DNA of 64,000 bases. Source: Cryptomeria japonica. Its lineage: Eukaryota; Streptophyta; Pinopsida; Cupressales; Cupressaceae. The notes below the pieces were generated by a model. The model made no database searches and had not been told where the DNA came from. It was given only the letters and a program-made list of their open reading frames with translations. Positions 47,871 to 60,673 of this stretch are shown here, piece after piece. Within the stretch, counting starts at the first letter, position 1. Each line of letters opens with the position of its first letter. The stretch spans positions 187,773,949-187,837,948 of the forward strand of contig NC_081411.1 of the NCBI RefSeq assembly GCF_030272615.1, given 5' to 3'. A program made the translations under genes and the position numbers.

Positions 47871-48059
47871 TTTAATAAAATAATATGCTGTTAATTGTTT
47901 TGAGAAACAATGTCTATATTTTATATGTATATATATCCATGCATTTTCTTTTATATATATATATATATATTTAAACTTGTTGTATTTCAAAAATCCGAAT
48001 TAGGGTAAATGTATTATATATATATATGATAAACTAAACAAGAAAAAAAATATCGATTG

Positions 48060-48300
48060 TGCATGTCACTGTTGGGGGTTATACCCTAGCGGTGGTGGGC
48101 TGCAACCCACACAGGTGGGTCGAAGCCTACCTGTGTAGGCCTTGAACCACCCAGGTGGGGGGTGCGATCTGCCAACGGTGTCACCCAAACATGACCCCAC
48201 CATCCCCTCCATACAAACCTTGCAAGCTCCCCTCTGCCCGTGTTTCAAAACCTACCGCCACCTAGCTAGTATCGTATCTGCCCATGAGCCGACCCTGCAA
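48060..48300. other. GC-rich block in AT-rich DNA
   Basis: Much higher GC than its flanks. Short inverted motifs occur around 48090-48170, such as CACAGGT/ACCTGTG and CCACC/GGTGG. It resembles in composition the GC island in element B's LTR but shows no clear alignment to it. The frame at 48066-48248 (minus) has no family signal. Confidence 0.4.
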
Positions 48301-50738
48301 CAAACAAAAGTATGAAATGTGTTAGGGTTTTTCCATCATGATATAAAGATAATAAAAAAAAGAGTATGCTTAATTTTAGGGTTAGTAAAAGAATAAAGTA
48401 TTAAGGGGGAGGGGGAATTCTTTTGAAATTTGAAATGAAGTGAATCAGGGAAAGGCCCATTTATTTTTAAATAAGTAAAATTTTTAATAGGGATCATGTT
48501 AATTTAATAGGGAATTTGTTTTCTAAAGGATTTATGTTTTAATATGGAATTTTTTTAATGGAAATTATTAAATGGATGTTTTATTTTGTAAGGAAGGGGT
48601 ATTTCAATTATAAATGACTATTTAAAATTCTTAATGGAGTAATTTAATTGTAAAGGAATTATTTAAACCTTTAAGAGGATTAGATAGCAATAATGAATGA
48701 TTGGGAAGGAAGGCCCTCTAAAGGTAACAAACAATCCAAAACATGAGAATGGTATCGAAGATCTGGATTTCTGATCACCCTAAGAAGGATGAGAGCATAC
48801 TCTCCTACTCCAATGTCCAACTTGACAAGCAAAGTGAACACATGTTCATTCCATCCTACTTAGCAAACATACTAGGTGCCTAATTAAAAATCACAAACAC
48901 AAAGTTTGGTTGGAATATAAGGCAACCTGCATAATCACTAAGTTAGGAGTTTGATTTGTTTGGTCTTTGACTAGCGAACATGCAAACAATTCATGAGTAG
49001 TTTGTGAAATAATTCTTTGTAAAGCGTTTCACCACAAAGCTACCAACAATGTTAGAGAATCAAGAGAAATGAATCACCATCAAAATTAATCCATAAAAGT
49101 TGTGATTCTTTGTCCTCTTAGATTAATCTATGTGAAATTTATCAAATTTACCACCCTAGATTAATCTAGATAAAATTTGCATAAATGCATGATTAATTTG
49201 CCAAGCTAAATTAATCTAGATGAAGGTTGCATGATTTTGTTTTTGAAAATTTTGACCATTTACAGGAGCATAATTAAAAATGTCATAACTTCCTCAATAT
49301 TTATCCAAATCACAAACCGTAAGATGATCTGGAAAGATAAAAAATGTGATCTAATATACCCAGAAATCATTTATTTTAATTCTGCACGAAATGTTTTACG
49401 TGATCAATTGATTATGACTATTTTTTTAGAAGAAAAATCTGCAATTTCTCCACAAAAAAATCTGTAACTTCACAAAACATTCAAAAAAATACTAGATCCA
49501 AGCATGTTCACATTGGGTTCACCAATTAATATAGATAGGAATCTGGAAATCATCAAAGCAATAGGAATTTAAACTAGTTCAATCACGAAAAATTAAATTG
49601 CAATGACAAATCCTAATTACATTCAATAGAGATGCATAAAAAACAAGACATTCAATTCAAATGCAAACCATCACAAATGTGAATATCTCCTCTAGAATTC
49701 TCCATTGTCCTTCTTTCCCCTTCAAATAGCTTTGTTTTGTGGATCTCACCTTCAAGTGCATAAGTATAATGTGAAAGCAAGATTGACAAGACAAGACGAC
49801 AACATAAGGGTACTAGAAGCATGATTGATTCGACCAGGGATTCAAAAAATGTGATTAATTTGGATCTTTGATTGAAGAAATTCGTCCAATTTATAGACAA
49901 ATTGGAAATATGACAAGATTAGCATGAAGAGATTTGAAAGGAAATTTCAAATCAAGAATGACAAATATGACAAATTATGACAAAATTGACACTTTCTATG
50001 TGAAATTGATTGATTGATAATTATGACAAATTATGACAAATTACTATGCAAGAATTATGACAAGAATTTGAAATAGAAATAGACATTTAGGAATTTAAGA
50101 GAAATTAGAAAATTAGTTAGAAATGATGACTTGGAAATTAGGAAGTTGATGAAAATTAGATAAATTAATTAATAATTTTTCATTCATTAATTAATTTACA
50201 AAAAGAGGAGGAATTAATTAGCCAATTAAATAAATATTTAATTGCAACAAGAAGACTTAGGATAGATAAATAAATTATTTAACCTATAAAGAAAATGGAG
50301 AGAAAATGACAATCAAGATTAAATGAATAAATCATAAAACCTCGAAGATGAATTAGAAATGCAACGACGACAATTAGGTCTTGATGTAGGATCGATTTGA
50401 TCATGATTCTGACTTGATAAAAGACCAATGCTGATAAATGATTTGATTGATAAATGCGCCAATTGACGAGGAACAATGACTAATTGATCCAAATTGACAT
50501 GATTGAGAAGGATGACGATTGATGACAAATTGATCGCAAAATAACAAGATGACGATGTCCAAAATGATGACAAATGAACATGCACATTGATGCAACAGGA
50601 TAAGATCAACCAAAATCATGACTGAAGATTGTTATCGACCAGACCAAATTCGAAAGCAAGACAAATGAAGAATGTAGAAGAATGACTCGATGCTCGCAAA
50701 TGATAAAGACCAAGTGTGTAACATAGGAGAAATGTTAA
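48301..50738. other. Unassigned AT-rich DNA
   Basis: 2.4 kb without recognisable genes. TTAATGG/AATTTAATAGGG repeats dominate 48420-48660, AGATTAATCTA motifs recur at 49120-49220, and ATGACAAATT repeats occur at 49960-50070 and 50480-50580. The style is that of old LTR sequence. No paired ends were found. Confidence 0.4.
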
Positions 50739-51082
50739 TGTGATGCAAAAACCCTGAAATAAGGCAATGCGCCAATGTTAAAATACGACTCTGCAAGTGT
50801 TGACCAGTTTTAGACGTCTATAGGGAATTATTGTATATGTTAAATAATTAAAATATAATTAATTAATTAATTAATTAATCACTTGCGAAAAGTTCTAAGC
50901 CTTCTAATTAAAAAAATTAAATTACTATTCATATAGAGACCCATTCTTACTGACACTTAAGATATTTTTTAGTGAAATTAACTAAGTTATCACATCTTAT
51001 TGAACGTAGATTACAAGTAATTTAGTGTTTTTAAAAAAAAATTGTTGTTGCGTTTTTGCCCAAAATTTTGGGCATCACATTT

Positions 51083-51095
51083 TGGTATTAGAGCA
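51083..51095 (+). other. Primer-binding site of element E
   Basis: TGGTATTAGAGCA, three bases after the LTR end GGCATCACA. It differs by one base from the standard initiator-Met-tRNA site TGGTATCAGAGC. Confidence 0.85.
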
Positions 51096-51192
51096 ACGTT
51101 TCCAACACTAGGAACCTTTCTCCATTACGTTTCCCTTAAATTTTTTTTTATTTTTTAAATTATTTATTTATTTTATTTTATTACTTGTGTAG

Positions 51193-52690
51193 GATGCCTC
51201 TGACTATACGACAAGCTCGTAGATGTGGTAGGGGTCCTAGATGTGCTCACATGGCACACAAAGACGTTGTGCAGGAAGAGTCAGTTCTGGAGGGGAATCA
51301 GGAAGCTCCTCCCCAACATCCTATTGACCCTAACTGAGTCATTTTTATTGCACTTCAGAACCTGAAAGGGATAGTACAAGATAGACTACCATCAACAGGT
51401 CATTAGGCAGAACGATAGGTTTCTAAGAGTTATAGATCAACTGCTAGGGAATGGAGTAGGAATCCACCTTCTAGCCATATAGAGGGACAGGTTGAGCATG
51501 AGCTTGAGTCCATTCACCAACTTGAGCCACCTCCTATTATAGCACTTTTGATTGTAGAGAGAGCACCCCATGATCTCCAGGATCAGATCAGAGAGTTTTT
51601 ATGCCTACAACCACCATCATTTGCAGGATCTGCCAATGGGGTAGAGGCTGAGTCTTGAATTTTGAGCCTAGAGAGGTGCTTTGGATTGTGTCCCTATGAG
51701 ACTAATATAAAATCATGGTTTTGTTTTCTACTTTTGAGAGGGACAACTTCCACATGTTGGAGGCAAGAGGAGTATAAGAATGACATAGTTATTGACACCA
51801 TCACTTGGGGCACCTTGTTAGAGAGGTTCAGGGATAGATACTTGTCAGAGCACTTAAGGAGGCACTGGATTGATGAGTTTCATATCCATCACTAGATGAG
51901 ACTCTCAGTGTCACAATATGAGAGTAAGCTCTTCAAGATCCTATCGTATATAGATTAGATGAAGGATGAGAAACTATTAGTGAACCATTTTATCAGAGGG
52001 CTAAATGTCGGGATAGCAGGACCAGTTCGCATGGCATCTCTAGGAATTCTTCAGGTTGCCATGGAGAAAGCCTTATTATCAGAGGAGATTCAGGGTAAAC
52101 CTTAGGAGTCATGAGATCGGTTTCAGAACTGAAACCCTTCACCTTAGTCATTCAGGTTTTAGAAACCCCACTGAAAGGACAATCAAAGACATTCTTCTAT
52201 GTCCTAAAAACTCCCTCACCCTCAGCAACAGTCTTAGTGCAATCAGTGGCAAAGGCCTCCATAGAGACAATAGGGCTTTAAGCCCAAGAAGTGGCAGACA
52301 AATGGTCCTACACGTGATTAAGGACCATAGGTTCCATACAGACCTCTGACTCAAACTCAATAGTCCACCAGGGGTGGTTACCGTGGATCTAGCAAGACAT
52401 GAGGGCAACAATATTCTAGGCCATAGGGTGTTTAGATTCAGACACATGGTTCTTTCTTTACTTGTGGAGCCATGGGACACATGGTGAGAGAGTGCCTATA
52501 GGGACAGATGGCAAGTAGTCAGTATATGGAAGGAGCACAAACCTACAGTTGGGGACATGGGTAGGTCCCATAGAGTTTTCATAGTAATTGACAACTGCTA
52601 AGATAAGCATCAGGCCAGACTTATAGAGGCTACATGTATGATTAGAGGTAGTAGTGTTACTATCCTATTTGATTCAGAATGTGAGGCCCT
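51193..52690 (+). pseudogene. Gypsy gag of element E with decayed protease start
   Basis: The ATG at 51193 opens MPLTIRQARRCGRGPRCAHM, an Arg-rich gag N-terminus. The capsid part is in 51600-52080 (LQPPSFAGSANGVEAES, then TWGTLLERFRDRYLSEHLRR), homologous in layout to gag of F. The zinc knuckle near 52455-52492 reads FTCGAMGHMVREC and has lost its first Cys. A decayed protease motif (LFDSEC for LFDSGA) is at about 52665-52685. Stops occur at about 51336, 51402, 51414, 51656, 51892 and 51957. It is dead. Confidence 0.8.
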
Positions 52691-53705
52691 ACCTCAAGCT
52701 ATCATAGTGTTGGTGTCCAAAACCATAGATTGGAAAACTTAAGGGTTTGCCAAATCCTCAAATAATCCAACTAGCCTTGGCCAATGACTAGGGATGGTCA
52801 AAGACCAAATCCCTCTACACTTAAGGCTCCACTAAACCTAGGTTGGTATACCTCTTCCTCTCAAGCACAAAAGAGATTATTTAAATTGGATTTAATCCTT
52901 TAAGCAAATTAAAAAAGCTGGCAAATTGTTGTTCTACAATTATGCTTGATTATGTGCTTTAAGTGAATGCCTTTGAAAAGAAATGAAAATGATTATGATA
53001 GTATAATGAGAATAAGGATGCTTTCAGAACTTAAAAAAAATATGTAAAGATCAGTTCATATAGAATTTAGGAAGAATTTTTCTCTATCAAGGACCTTGAA
53101 TGCATGGCCAACCAAGACCTTAAAAGATAAATAACAGACTAGTGCCTATATCCTGGGGTATTTATGACACTTTGCGGACAAAAATATTATCAAATCCCGA
53201 GATAATATTAATCATCAACTATGAAGGTTTCAATATCTGTTACACAGCAATGAAAAACCCAATCTCACACTTAATGGAACAACATGTGATGGCACATCAT
53301 AGCAAATTATATGACATATTTATCAAGAGGACAAAGACAACTCATCAACACAGAAGTATGAACAATACTTAGAAAAAGAAACAATGAACCTTCATATGTT
53401 AATCCTTAAGAGATGATTGCATACATAAGTTGCACTTGAAATACTCCATTACAGTCTGTTTGCATAAAAAGGATACTTCTTCATTCTATAGACTTCCCTG
53501 ATTAATATAACTTGCAGTCTTTCTAGGCAGTATGTTTTTTTTGAATCCTCGATGCCCTTTTCATACAAAATGACTCATTATAAATACATATACTAAGACA
53601 TATGAATGAAAGGATATGTCCTTTCATTATCCCAGACAACTAACTGAACAATAACCAAATAGCCTAACTAAAACATCAATTACATTACAAAAACTAAACA
53701 ATGAA
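52691..53705. other. Unassigned DNA between element E and an unknown ORF
   Basis: About 1 kb with no recognisable coding sequence. It starts TGTTGGTGTCCAAAACC at about 52710, which could be an LTR-like edge, but no partner is seen. Confidence 0.4.
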
Positions 53706-54418
53706 CTAAGACTTTCGATCCAACCGCTGCTCATACTGTTGGATATGCTGCAAATAGCCCGCATCTTTGTAGGTTGTAGCATTGAATATTGCATCCCTGG
53801 CTGTGTTCTTGATCATGTATAAGTTCTCAAATTGGTCAGCCATGTCATTCATATCAAGAATTTTCTTTTTGGCAATGGCTTGGGCTACACTAAGTAAAGA
53901 CTTACACTCAAAAAGCCATACGGTCTTATCCTTATTTGCACCTGCATCATCTACCAAATGGAAAACCCCATGCTGAACAATTTGTTGGCACTCATCAAAT
54001 TTAGATTTCAATTCCTTTGTGAATTCATCATGTGTGACAAGAAAACCCTAAACCTTCTTCTTTATCTTTTCCCTAGTCGATGCATCTTGTAACAACAGGT
54101 TATGTCTATGTCAAATTCTGGTGTTTGAAACCATATTGTCCATGTTCCTTTGATATACTTCCCAAAATTCATCCAATGCCTTCTACACATTGCCATATCT
54201 TTTACTCATCAAAACACAAGCAGTATCAGCCCTGATGCTCTTCATCTCCCTCTTCAACTTAGTGTGCTAATAAGAAAATTTTTCAAATTTCTTCTTCCAT
54301 TGGCCTCCTGAATCAGTAATTTGAAGCATCGGATGCCCACTCCTCTTAAGATTTTCCTCATATAGAGTCTTATATTTATTTTTCTCTGCTATCTCATGTT
54401 TCATCTGAGCCTTATAAC
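53706..54418 (-). pseudogene. Unknown protein remnant, about 237 codons
   Basis: A single minus-strand frame runs from 54418 to the stop at 53708-53706, interrupted by four stops (near 54268, 54202, 54112 and 54049). The intact last 101 codons begin MKSKFDECQQIVQHGVFHLV and are Lys/Glu/Gln-rich and helical-looking. The upstream part is also charged. I do not recognise the family. Persistent coding character on both sides of the stops suggests a decayed real gene, possibly of a non-autonomous element. Its 5' end is cut off by the left breakpoint of A'. Confidence 0.45.
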
Positions 54419-54802
54419 AATCTAGAAGACAACAAAGCTAAGTCCTTTTTCTCCAATCCTCGTAGAAAATTCACAAACATTGGAGAATATTTAGAATCAG
54501 CTCTAAAATCTTTACTTGCTAATAAATTGATTGTTTTACTAGAAACAAGAAATTATGAACCACCAGTCAAGCCCAATTGGTGGAATGACAATCATTTTCG
54601 CAACTATCATCAGAATAAAGGACACCTAACAAATGATTGTCAGAGATTGAAACACCTTATCCAAGATCTAATCGATAATGGAACCATTACAGTGGATAGC
54701 CATAAAACAAATGAATCACACTTGGCTTTCAAAACTCCACACCCAAATTATGACAAAGGCGAATCCTCCCAATTAAAAGATGAAAAGGAAAAACCAAAGT
54801 GA
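54416..54802 (+). pseudogene. Gag C-terminus (zinc knuckle) of A'
   Basis: The frame 54527-54802 matches 24984-25259 of A and keeps the Tat-type knuckle region. The knuckle's first Cys is Arg here (FRNYHQNKGHLTNDC) where A has FCNYHRNKGHLTNDC, so this copy has lost a metal ligand. Confidence 0.85.
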
Positions 54803-54972
54803 ATTACACTTATACATACAATGATGTGGTAAATGTAATCATTGTTAATGAAAATTCATCTTCAGAACCAATCAATGTTATCACAAGAAGCAAAGCAAAG
54901 GTTACCTTTCCAGGTGTAGCAAAAGATCCAACACCCAATCCACAACAATACAATTTAGTAGAGCAATTACAA

Positions 54973-55927
54973 TGAATGCCTGCTCAAATATCAATTCTAG
55001 AACTTCTCAAGATTTTATCTATGCATAAGGACATTTTGGAAAAATATTTAGTGGAAACAACAGTTTCAAAAGATTTGGATATAAATCAGTTCCAAAATAT
55101 GGTAGGACACCTCATTGCTCCTCATTGCTTATCATTTTTATGAAAATGATGACGCATCCTCGCAACATCCTCACAATGCTCCCTTACATGTTGAAGTCTT
55201 CATAAATAAAACTCATGTCAAATGTGTGCTCATAGATGGAGGAGATGGCTTAAACATTTGTGCATTAAGTTTGATAAAAGCTTTGGGATATTCAGAGAAT
55301 GCAATAGACCTGAAAAAGAAAATAACCATCAAGGCTTATGATGAAGCAGAACGTTCTTCTAAAGGAACTGTTGTGCTACCAATAAGGATAGGACCTATGG
55401 AAAAAGATACATTGTGTCAAGTTTTAGATTTGAACCTCTCTTACAACATTCTTCTAGGAAGGCCATGGATTCACAAGATGCAAGCAGTTCCCTCTACATA
55501 TCATCAATGTGTAAAATTTCCTCATGAAGGAAAAGAGATCACTATAATTGCATATTCCAGTCAATATTGCAACAATTTGAAGCCAACACAAGATATGAGA
55601 GTTCCACATAACAGAGAATCAATATATCCTACTAAAGAAATTCAAGAAAAGTTATGGGAAACTTTTGAAGAAAAGCTCAAGTTAAATGATGAAGGAATGG
55701 GAAAGTATTCTTTGCAAAATTTTCCACTTTCCCCTAAGTCATATGGTAAACCTACAGATATTCAATCCAAGGTATTAGGAAAATCAAAACATATGTTTAA
55801 AGGAACCTTTGTTAGTGTTGGAACTCTTGAAGAAGAAAATGAATACAAAGACATTCTTGGTTGGTTGTACAAGGATGAAGATAAAACTATAGCGACATCA
55901 ACAGAAGTCAATATTCCCATAAAATAA
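54973..55927 (+). pseudogene. Protease region of A'
   Basis: The frame 55115-55927 has VLIDGGDG (about 55225-55250) and YNILLGRPWIH (about 55440-55475), as in A. Compared with A it carries a small 12 bp insertion near 55150 (a repeated CATCCTCRCAA) and ends at a private stop at 55925-55927. The upstream TGA at 54973-54975 is shared with A. Confidence 0.8.
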
Positions 55928-56980
55928 TATGGCAAAGGATATGAAGGAAAAAGACCAATTGGTAAGAAACATCGAGGTATTTCAGAACCCATTTGTCCAC
56001 ACTCACAATCCACATAAGATAAATCCAGGCTAGGATATCTGAAGTCTAATCAAAAGCAATAGAATTATCAACAACAAAAATGGAGAAAGAAATCAGTTTC
56101 TAAAGACGAAAATTGGCAAGAAAAGCTACATCAAACAGCAAAAACAATAACCAATAAACAAAAGAAGCAAGAAGAACATGAAAAGAAAGAGGAGGAAATC
56201 ATCATCCAGGGTGAAGAAAAATCTTGTCAACAAGTTCAAAAAATACAGACAAAGGCAAAATCTTCACAAGATATTCCAGAAGCAGTAAAAATAGAGATGG
56301 CAGAAATCAAAGAACTCTTTGCACCATATGACATTCCAGTATGGTATAGTGGAGTAATCTTGGATCAGGATTCAGAAACAGACTCTAATGAATACGAATG
56401 GAGTCCAAATGTCTTATCCACTACATCAAGTAAAGGACATAATGAAGATAAAGTAGCTATCATGAAAGAAGACTTGTCTATAGCAGAACAAAAGATGAAG
56501 TTAGAAAGAAGGCAAGAAAAACTCAGAATCCAGAGAAAAGAGGCATATGCAAAAAGGAAAGGAAATGACAAAGATAGAGAAGCAATGACACAGAAAGTGC
56601 AAACAAGGATCAGATATGGAAGAACCATGGGAGAACTAAGAGATAGTCAAGTTGGACTAACTATTAGTCCAGAAGAAGTTGAGTTTGAAAGGAGAAAAAA
56701 TCTATTAAAAGAATCTACTTCATCACGTTCACAAATATGTCAACTTCTAAATGAAAATGAGGTTAATCAAGAAGGAATTTGCAGTATCAAAGATGTGCAT
56801 GTGGATATAATCCATTTGTTTAAGGGAAAAACATAAATTGAAGGACCACTTGAGTGTGAACTACAAAATGCTAATATTAATCTTGTTAAGACTAATTCAA
56901 AAACGCTTGAGAAAGACCATTCTCAAAAACATTTAATCTATGACAATACCTATTCTACACCAAGCTATGATCATTATGTC
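55928..56980 (+). pseudogene. Protease-RT spacer of A'
   Basis: The frame 56297-56836 is Lys/Glu-rich with a coiled-coil stretch (56450-56540), matching 26740-27270 of A. The stop at 56834-56836 is private to A', while A has stops elsewhere in the spacer. Confidence 0.6.
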
Positions 56981-58669
56981 ATGAACATTGAAACACCTAA
57001 TGATGATAGTGGTTATGATTTACCCCTTTTTCATCCTGAACTAATTGATTGGGATAATTTAGACAACCTTGAACTAAATGTCTTTTCCAATGATCATGAC
57101 TTAGCTGTGTACCTTAACATTGTTGAACCCATCCATCCTAAGATATCTTCCATTGCAGAATCAAGTGATGTTTCTCATAGTCAGGAGAATGCCAAACTTT
57201 CGAGTCACAAAAATGAAATAAAACAAGGAAAGAGACCTATTGTTGAAAACCATTTCATGGCAACATTAGATCAATCAAAAGATAAAGCAAAGGGCATATT
57301 TGATGGTGTAAAACTCCTAGAGGCACCAGAAGATGGAAAGTTTGACATTTTTCCTGCATATTTTCAAGAGAGATCTACTATCCTAATGAAACCAATAGAA
57401 GCAGTAAACATTGATACATCAAAGGATGCTAAAATACTTCATTTTTTTGCCTCGTTATCAGAAAAAGAGAGGAAAGAATACATGGAATTCTTTAAGCAAA
57501 GACAAATAAATTTTACTTGGTCTTATGCAGATATGCTAGGACTTAACCCAGATCTTATCATGCATCATCTTAATGTGGATTTAAAAGAAAAACTTGTTAA
57601 GAAGAAGCTAAGAAAGATGCATACGCATATTGCTCTCCTTGTCAAAACTGAGGTCAAGAAACTATTAGAAGTGGGTTTCATAAGACCAATTGCTTATCCA
57701 AAATGGGTCTCAAGTATTGTACTAGTATCAAAACTAGATAAGAGCATAAGAGTATACACAGATTTTAGAGATCTGAATAAAGCATGTCCAAAAGATGATT
57801 TCCCATTACCAAACATTGATATCATATTGGAATTATTAGTAGGCCATGAGATGTTTTCATTAATGGATGGCTTCTCAAGATATAATCAAATAAGAATTGC
57901 ACCTAAAGATCAAGAGAAAACATCTTTCACCTATGTGTGGGGAACATATTGCTAGAATGTTATGCCATTTGGGCTTAAGAATGCAGGAGCGACTTATCAA
58001 AGGGCTATGATGACAATTTTTCATGACATGATGCATACATTCATGGAAGATTATGTCAATGACATACTTGTAAAATCTCACACAAGAAAAGAACATTTGA
58101 AAATTTTAAGCAAGATTTTGGTCAGGCTGGAAAGATATCAATTGAGATTAAATCCAAAGAAATGTGCAATTGGAGTAACCTCTGGAAAGCTCCTTGGATA
58201 CGTTATATCAGCTCACGGCATTGAAGTAGATCCTGGGAAAGTTAAAGCTATCATGTAGATGGAGTCACCCAAAAACATAAGTCAATTACGATCTTTACAA
58301 GGAAGGTTGCAATCAATTAGGAGATTTGTTTCTCAATTGGCCCATAGATGTCTTCCATTTACCCATCTTTTACATAAAATTTTTCCATTCAAATGGGCTA
58401 TAAAATGCGAAGAAGCTTTCTTGCAAATAAAAGAATATCTTATGAGTCCTCCAGTACTGATATCACCAACCAAGGGGAAACCATTGTTACTCTATGTCTC
58501 AGCAACAAGTGTATCATTAGGTGCTCTCCTAGCTCAACACGATGATGAAGGAAAGGAAAGAGTAGTTTATTATATCAGCAGAACGCTTGTTGGCTATGAG
58601 TTAAATTATTCCTTAATTGAAAAGATATGTCTGGCAATTGTATTTGCAACCCAGAAGTGGTGACATTAT
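56981..58669 (+). pseudogene. Reverse transcriptase and degenerate RNase H of A'
   Basis: The frame 56981-57955 runs through the spacer tail and RT fingers to SLMDGFSRYNQIRIAP (first catalytic Asp intact) and ends at a TAG (57953-57955) shared with A. It resumes at 57962 with MPFGLKNAGATYQR. The catalytic box is YVND (58052-58063), as in A. A private stop is at 58256-58258. The first RNase H (about 58430-58660) has LYVSATSVSLGALLAQ without the usual catalytic Asp. The TGA at 58661-58663 is shared with A. Confidence 0.9.
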
Positions 58670-59323
58670 ATGTTGATTCGTTCTATAAAACTAATAGCAA
58701 AGATAGATCCTCTCAAATATCTATTGAGCAAGACAACATTGACAAGGAGACTAGCCAAATGGATTATGATACTAAGTGAATTTGACATAGAATATGTTGA
58801 CCAGAAAGCTATCAAGGGACAACTTATCACTGATCAATTGGCTGATGCACCTTTACACAATAACATGCCTTTGCACATTGAATTTCCTGATGCAGATATC
58901 TTGACAGTAAGTAAAAAAATTTTGGAATTGTACTTTGATGGTTCTTATACCCAATATGGTTCAGGCATAGGAATCATTTTCATCAAACCTCAAGGACACA
59001 CAATTCCGAAATCGTATAGACTGCGATTTCCATGCACCAATAATACTGGAGAGTATGAAGCATTGGCTATAGGGCTTAAAATGGCCATTGAATGGAATGT
59101 CAAAGAACTACATGTCTATGGTGATTCACAACTTGTCATAAATCAAATAAATGATGACTATCAAACAAAGGATGATAAGCTTATGCCATACAAATGGCTG
59201 ATAGAGGAATTTAAAGGACACTTTAAAGAAATCACATTCACCCAGATTCCCAGAAATGAGAATAAAGCAGTAGATGTGATGGCTACAATAGCATCTCTCT
59301 TGCAAAATAAAGAGAATCAATAG
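58670..59323 (+). pseudogene. Archaeal-type RNase H of A' (frame intact)
   Basis: A 217-codon frame with the complete second RNase H. LYFDGSYTQYGSGIGIIF (Asp), NNTGEYEALAIG (Glu), VYGDSQLVINQI (Asp) and a final Asp in KAVDVMA give the DEDD set. It is the best preserved enzyme domain in the window and shows what A has lost to private stops. The closing TAG (59321-59323) is shared with A and interrupts the polyprotein before integrase. Confidence 0.9.
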
Positions 59324-60673
59324 TGTTACAAATTTCTAATGCAAGATAACTTAACCCCTACCATCCAATCCCAACATACCTATCGAATTTGCCATATATC
59401 AGGAACTAGTGAATCCTTATATGGTCAAACCTACCAATATTTGAAAGATCATATCCTTCCTCTAGAGTTATCTTGTAATCAATGAAGAGAATTTATCCAT
59501 TAGTCCTCTCGCTATACCATTATTGCTGATATCCTATATAGGCGTGGTCTAGATGGTACATTGTTGAGATGTCTTGAAAAAGACTAATCTGAGAGAGTTC
59601 TTAATGACATTCATGCAGGTATTTGCGGTACACACTCAAGTGGTTTAACATTGGCTAAGAAACTTATTCGTATGGGTTACTTTTGGCCTACTATGGAAAG
59701 AGATTCATTCACCTATGCTAGAAAATGTAAACAATGTCAGATCCATGGAAATCTAATCGATGTACCAGCACACGAGTTATATCCTATGACGGGATCATTG
59801 CCATTTTTACAGTAGGGCCTTGATTTGGTAGGAAAGATCAATCCTTGATCTTCTAATGGACATAAGTTCATTATGATAGCTACTGAATATTTTACTAAGT
59901 GGATTGAAGCAGTGCCTTTAACAACAGTGACAGGAAAACAAATATCATCATTCATCTTGACTTATATAATCTATCGCTATGGCGTTCCTATGACCATTAT
60001 CACTGATAATGGAAGACCATTCAAAAATCAAGATGTTAAAGAACTATCTGAATAGTTTCATATCCAACATAGGTTCTCTACTCCATATTATCCATAGGGA
60101 AATGGTCAAGCTGAGGCATCAAACAAAACTATCTTGAAAATCTTGAATAAAATAGTAAATGAAGCTAGAAAAGACTGGCACATTCAGGTAAATCCTGCTC
60201 TTTGGGCATACCGAACTAGCATCCACACTCTAACAGGGCCAACTCCATATTGTTTAGTGTATGGATTAGAAGCTATATTACCTATAGAATTAGAGATACC
60301 TTCTCTACGTGTATCCTTGCATGGTCTTATACCAAAAGAAGAACAATGTGTCTCTCGAATCCAATAACTAGAACTAATTCAGGAACGTCACCAAAATGGA
60401 ATAGAACATTTGAAAGTATACCAACAAAGAATGGAAAGAAGCTATAACCACAAAGTCAAGCTACATATTTTCCAAATTGGAGATATAGTTCTAAGGGAGA
60501 ATCCAAGAAATCAACAAGATCAAGAAAAGAAGGGAAAATTTGAACCAAATTGGCTAGGACCTTTTGTCATAGTAGCAACATATGGATCAGGAGCATACAA
60601 GTTATCTACCCCTAAAGGTGATTTGTTTTATGAACCTATCAATTCTATCCATCTCAAGAAATTCTATGCTTGA
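59324..60673 (+). pseudogene. Integrase of A'
   Basis: The HHCC region (about 59605-59745, ending KCKQCQ) is followed by the core: GLDLVG (about 59818), ITDNGRPF (about 60000) and GNGQAEASNKT (about 60100-60130), so D, D and E are present. The C-terminal domain frame 60410-60673 ends PINSIHLKKFYA. Stops at 59483-59485, 59501-59503, 59585-59587 and 59846-59848 are shared with A. Private stops lie near 59814, 60053 and 60095. Confidence 0.9.

Larger units (their letters stand above)
50739..52690 (+). mobile_element. Element E: 5' end of a Ty3/gypsy element
   Basis: A possible short LTR (50739-51079) is bounded by TGTGATGC and GCATCACA, inverted to each other. A primer-binding site (51083-51095) and gag follow. 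The sequence loses similarity to gypsy shortly after a decayed protease motif near 52665. No second LTR lies in the window, so the LTR start is a proposal; the LTR end is firm because of the primer-binding site. Confidence 0.7.

Noticed and set aside
47618..47990. Tyr/Ile/Thr-rich minus-strand ORFs
   Set aside because: They come from the TACATA/TGTATA microsatellite.
54974..55140. Intron or spliced junction between gag and protease of A'
   Set aside because: The break coincides with a stop and frame changes shared with A. No GT-AG pair is needed to explain it, though splicing in Ogre-type elements is known.
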